Below are positions 62,793 to 64,000 of a stretch of DNA of 64,000 bases, one piece after another; the stretch's first letter is position 1; the number at the start of each line of letters is the position of its first letter. The translations under genes were made by a program, and so were the position numbers. Below the pieces are notes generated by a model. That model was not told where the DNA came from. It saw nothing but the letters and a program-made list of their open reading frames with translations, and ran no database searches. Source of the stretch: Pardosa pseudoannulata (Eukaryota > Arthropoda > Arachnida > Araneae > Lycosidae); contig CM063508.1 of the NCBI GenBank assembly GCA_032207245.1, positions 89,741,390 to 89,805,389 on the forward strand, given 5' to 3'.

Positions 62793-62956
62793 GTAATTAT
62801 TGCTTTTAGTATTATTTTTACCTATAAAATAGATAAACACATTATTTTCAGTTTCTTTTGTTTTTACCTTTTAAAACTATATTGTTTGTTTTCTTCTTCA
62901 CTGAACTTTAGAGATTAGAGAACTTTACTCTAAGAGAAAAAAATATTTGATTGATT

Positions 62957-63112
62957 TAAAGGGCTACAGTCTACTTTTTGCTTCTTGAGAGCTAACGAGA
63001 CTGGGACCTACTGCTTAAAGCTGATTTCAAACGGCTGCAACATCCAACCAGCAGTGAGATTTGAACCCACTAAATCCGGTACCAAAGAGGAGAGCTCCAT
63101 TTACTTAGCCAT
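62957..63112 (-). mobile_element. SINE family 1, decayed
   Basis: gggctacagtctactttttg, gagactgggacctactgctt and gtgagatttgaaccc follow the family in order. It is in the intron after gelsolin exon 12. Confidence 0.72.
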
Positions 63113-63349
63113 CTTTTCGGAAAATAATATAAAAACGAGGAACGGTCCATTTGTACATTAATGATATCAGGGGAAGTGCCATAGTGGTGCTATTTACATC
63201 TAGCATGATAGACAAACACGTTAGATCTCTAGTCTTCAACAATGGGGAAATTTTTTTCTTATCAGGCAGTAGAGCCAAATCATGATAGTTTTGAACCCTG
63301 GACAAAAGAAAATTTTTGGGTCCCTATTTCAGCTTTTACAAAATGTGAT

Positions 63350-63698
63350 GAAGTCGCGGTAGCTCAGTCGGCAAAGGCAATGATCTCGTAACTCGAGAGT
63401 TGCGGGTTCGGAACCTGAGCCAGCACAAGATCCGCCATATTCCTTAAAGGTGATTGGGGCATGTAAAATACGTTCGTGGTCACTCCTCCAAGCCCTCAAT
63501 CAATACCTCTGAGGGTGGCAGACCAAGCCTATGGGTCTTCTGCTTCTAAATTACGAGCACCCACTTGAGCAACAAGTCGTACTTTCACCCTTGAGGTGCT
63601 CATTAAAACAACAGGCTTATCCCTTTGCCTTAATATGAGTAGAGTGTGGCTAAATAAGGCTTGGTTTGACCAAATGGCATAAGACAACAACAAACACG
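63350..63698 (+). mobile_element. tRNA-derived SINE family 2, with TSD
   Basis: The head gcggtagctcagtcggcaaa has tRNA A-box character and the B-box-like ggttcggaacc. The body matches 157-512 and the tail is caacaacaaac. A 12-bp TSD acaaaatgtgat lies at 63338-63349 and 63699-63710. Confidence 0.88.
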
Positions 63699-64000
63699 AC
63701 AAAATGTGATTTTCCCCACCATTCCGTATGTAAAAGCATCCTTAAAGCAAAAACTGCAAATTGTTTAAAATAAATTTAGATCTACAAAAATTATACTTTA
63801 AACTTGAATATTTTTTTTAGTTCAGATTTGTATAATGTTCATGTAAACAATGTTTGTGTTAGTAGATATTTCATACCAATACATTGTTGGGTAAAATATT
63901 GTAACTATGTAATATGGTGTGATCTTATAGTGTGGTTATTAAAGCTTTTCTTTCATAGTTCTGAAATAAAATTAGAATTTAAAGTAACCCATGGTCTGAT

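Noticed and set aside
62793..62918. Continuation of the frame past exon 12
   Set aside because: A gtaatt donor follows the last gelsolin-like residue, and the following hydrophobic residues do not resemble G5.
63265..63360. Possible exon after an AG at 63265
   Set aside because: The translation does not resemble the expected start of gelsolin G5, and no suitable donor supports it.
63354..63423. tRNA gene-like sequence
   Set aside because: It is the head of a SINE with a TSD and (AAC)n tail. Other tRNA-like heads (30386, 35767 and inverted copies) are likewise SINE parts.

Overview
The window is eukaryotic, animal nuclear DNA. It is very AT-rich, packed with mobile-element remnants and long (AT)n arrays, and contains one recognisable gene. 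The gene type (an arthropod-like gelsolin), the very long introns and the mix of tRNA-derived SINEs, hAT, piggyBac-like, mariner and Helitron elements suggest an arthropod, possibly an arachnid. The exact organism is an inference that I cannot confirm from sequence alone.

The gene is a gelsolin-family actin-severing/capping protein on the + strand. Twelve coding exons lie between 14175 and 62792. Every junction has GT/AG borders and matching phase, and together the exons encode 526 codons in one open frame. They cover gelsolin repeats G1 (partial), G2, G3, the G3-G4 linker and most of G4. The exon(s) before 14175 and those for the end of G4, G5 and G6 were not found and are probably outside the window. 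Introns range from 83 bp to 16.7 kb.

The two exons that start G3 occur twice, at 49605-49868 and 51579-51842, inside a direct tandem duplication of about 1.97 kb. The coding sequences of the two pairs are identical. Exon phases mean the two pairs cannot be spliced in series: joining 49868 to 51579 gives a stop codon five codons later. Either pair alone keeps the frame. This is either a young duplication creating a pair that is mutually exclusive by phase, or an assembly (haplotype) artefact. The duplicated block carries an internally deleted mariner, a SINE remnant and the 5' end of a Helitron.

The rest is layered transposon debris. I could define: two tRNA-derived SINE families with 11-13 bp target-site duplications (TSDs); at least eight hAT-type non-autonomous elements with 8-bp TSDs; three families of TTAA-flanked (piggyBac-like) MITEs; a non-autonomous Helitron family (5' TC, 3' hairpin plus CTAG, A/T insertion site); a mariner deletion derivative; foldback MITEs; a GC-rich 421-bp element with an 11-bp TSD; LINE RNase H-region fragments; and a partial THAP zinc-finger ORF on the - strand. 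Several nestings give relative ages (hAT in SINE, SINE in Helitron, Helitron plus mariner in the tandem duplication). Most other open frames in the window are low-complexity Tyr/Ile artefacts of (AT)n arrays or chance frames in repeats.
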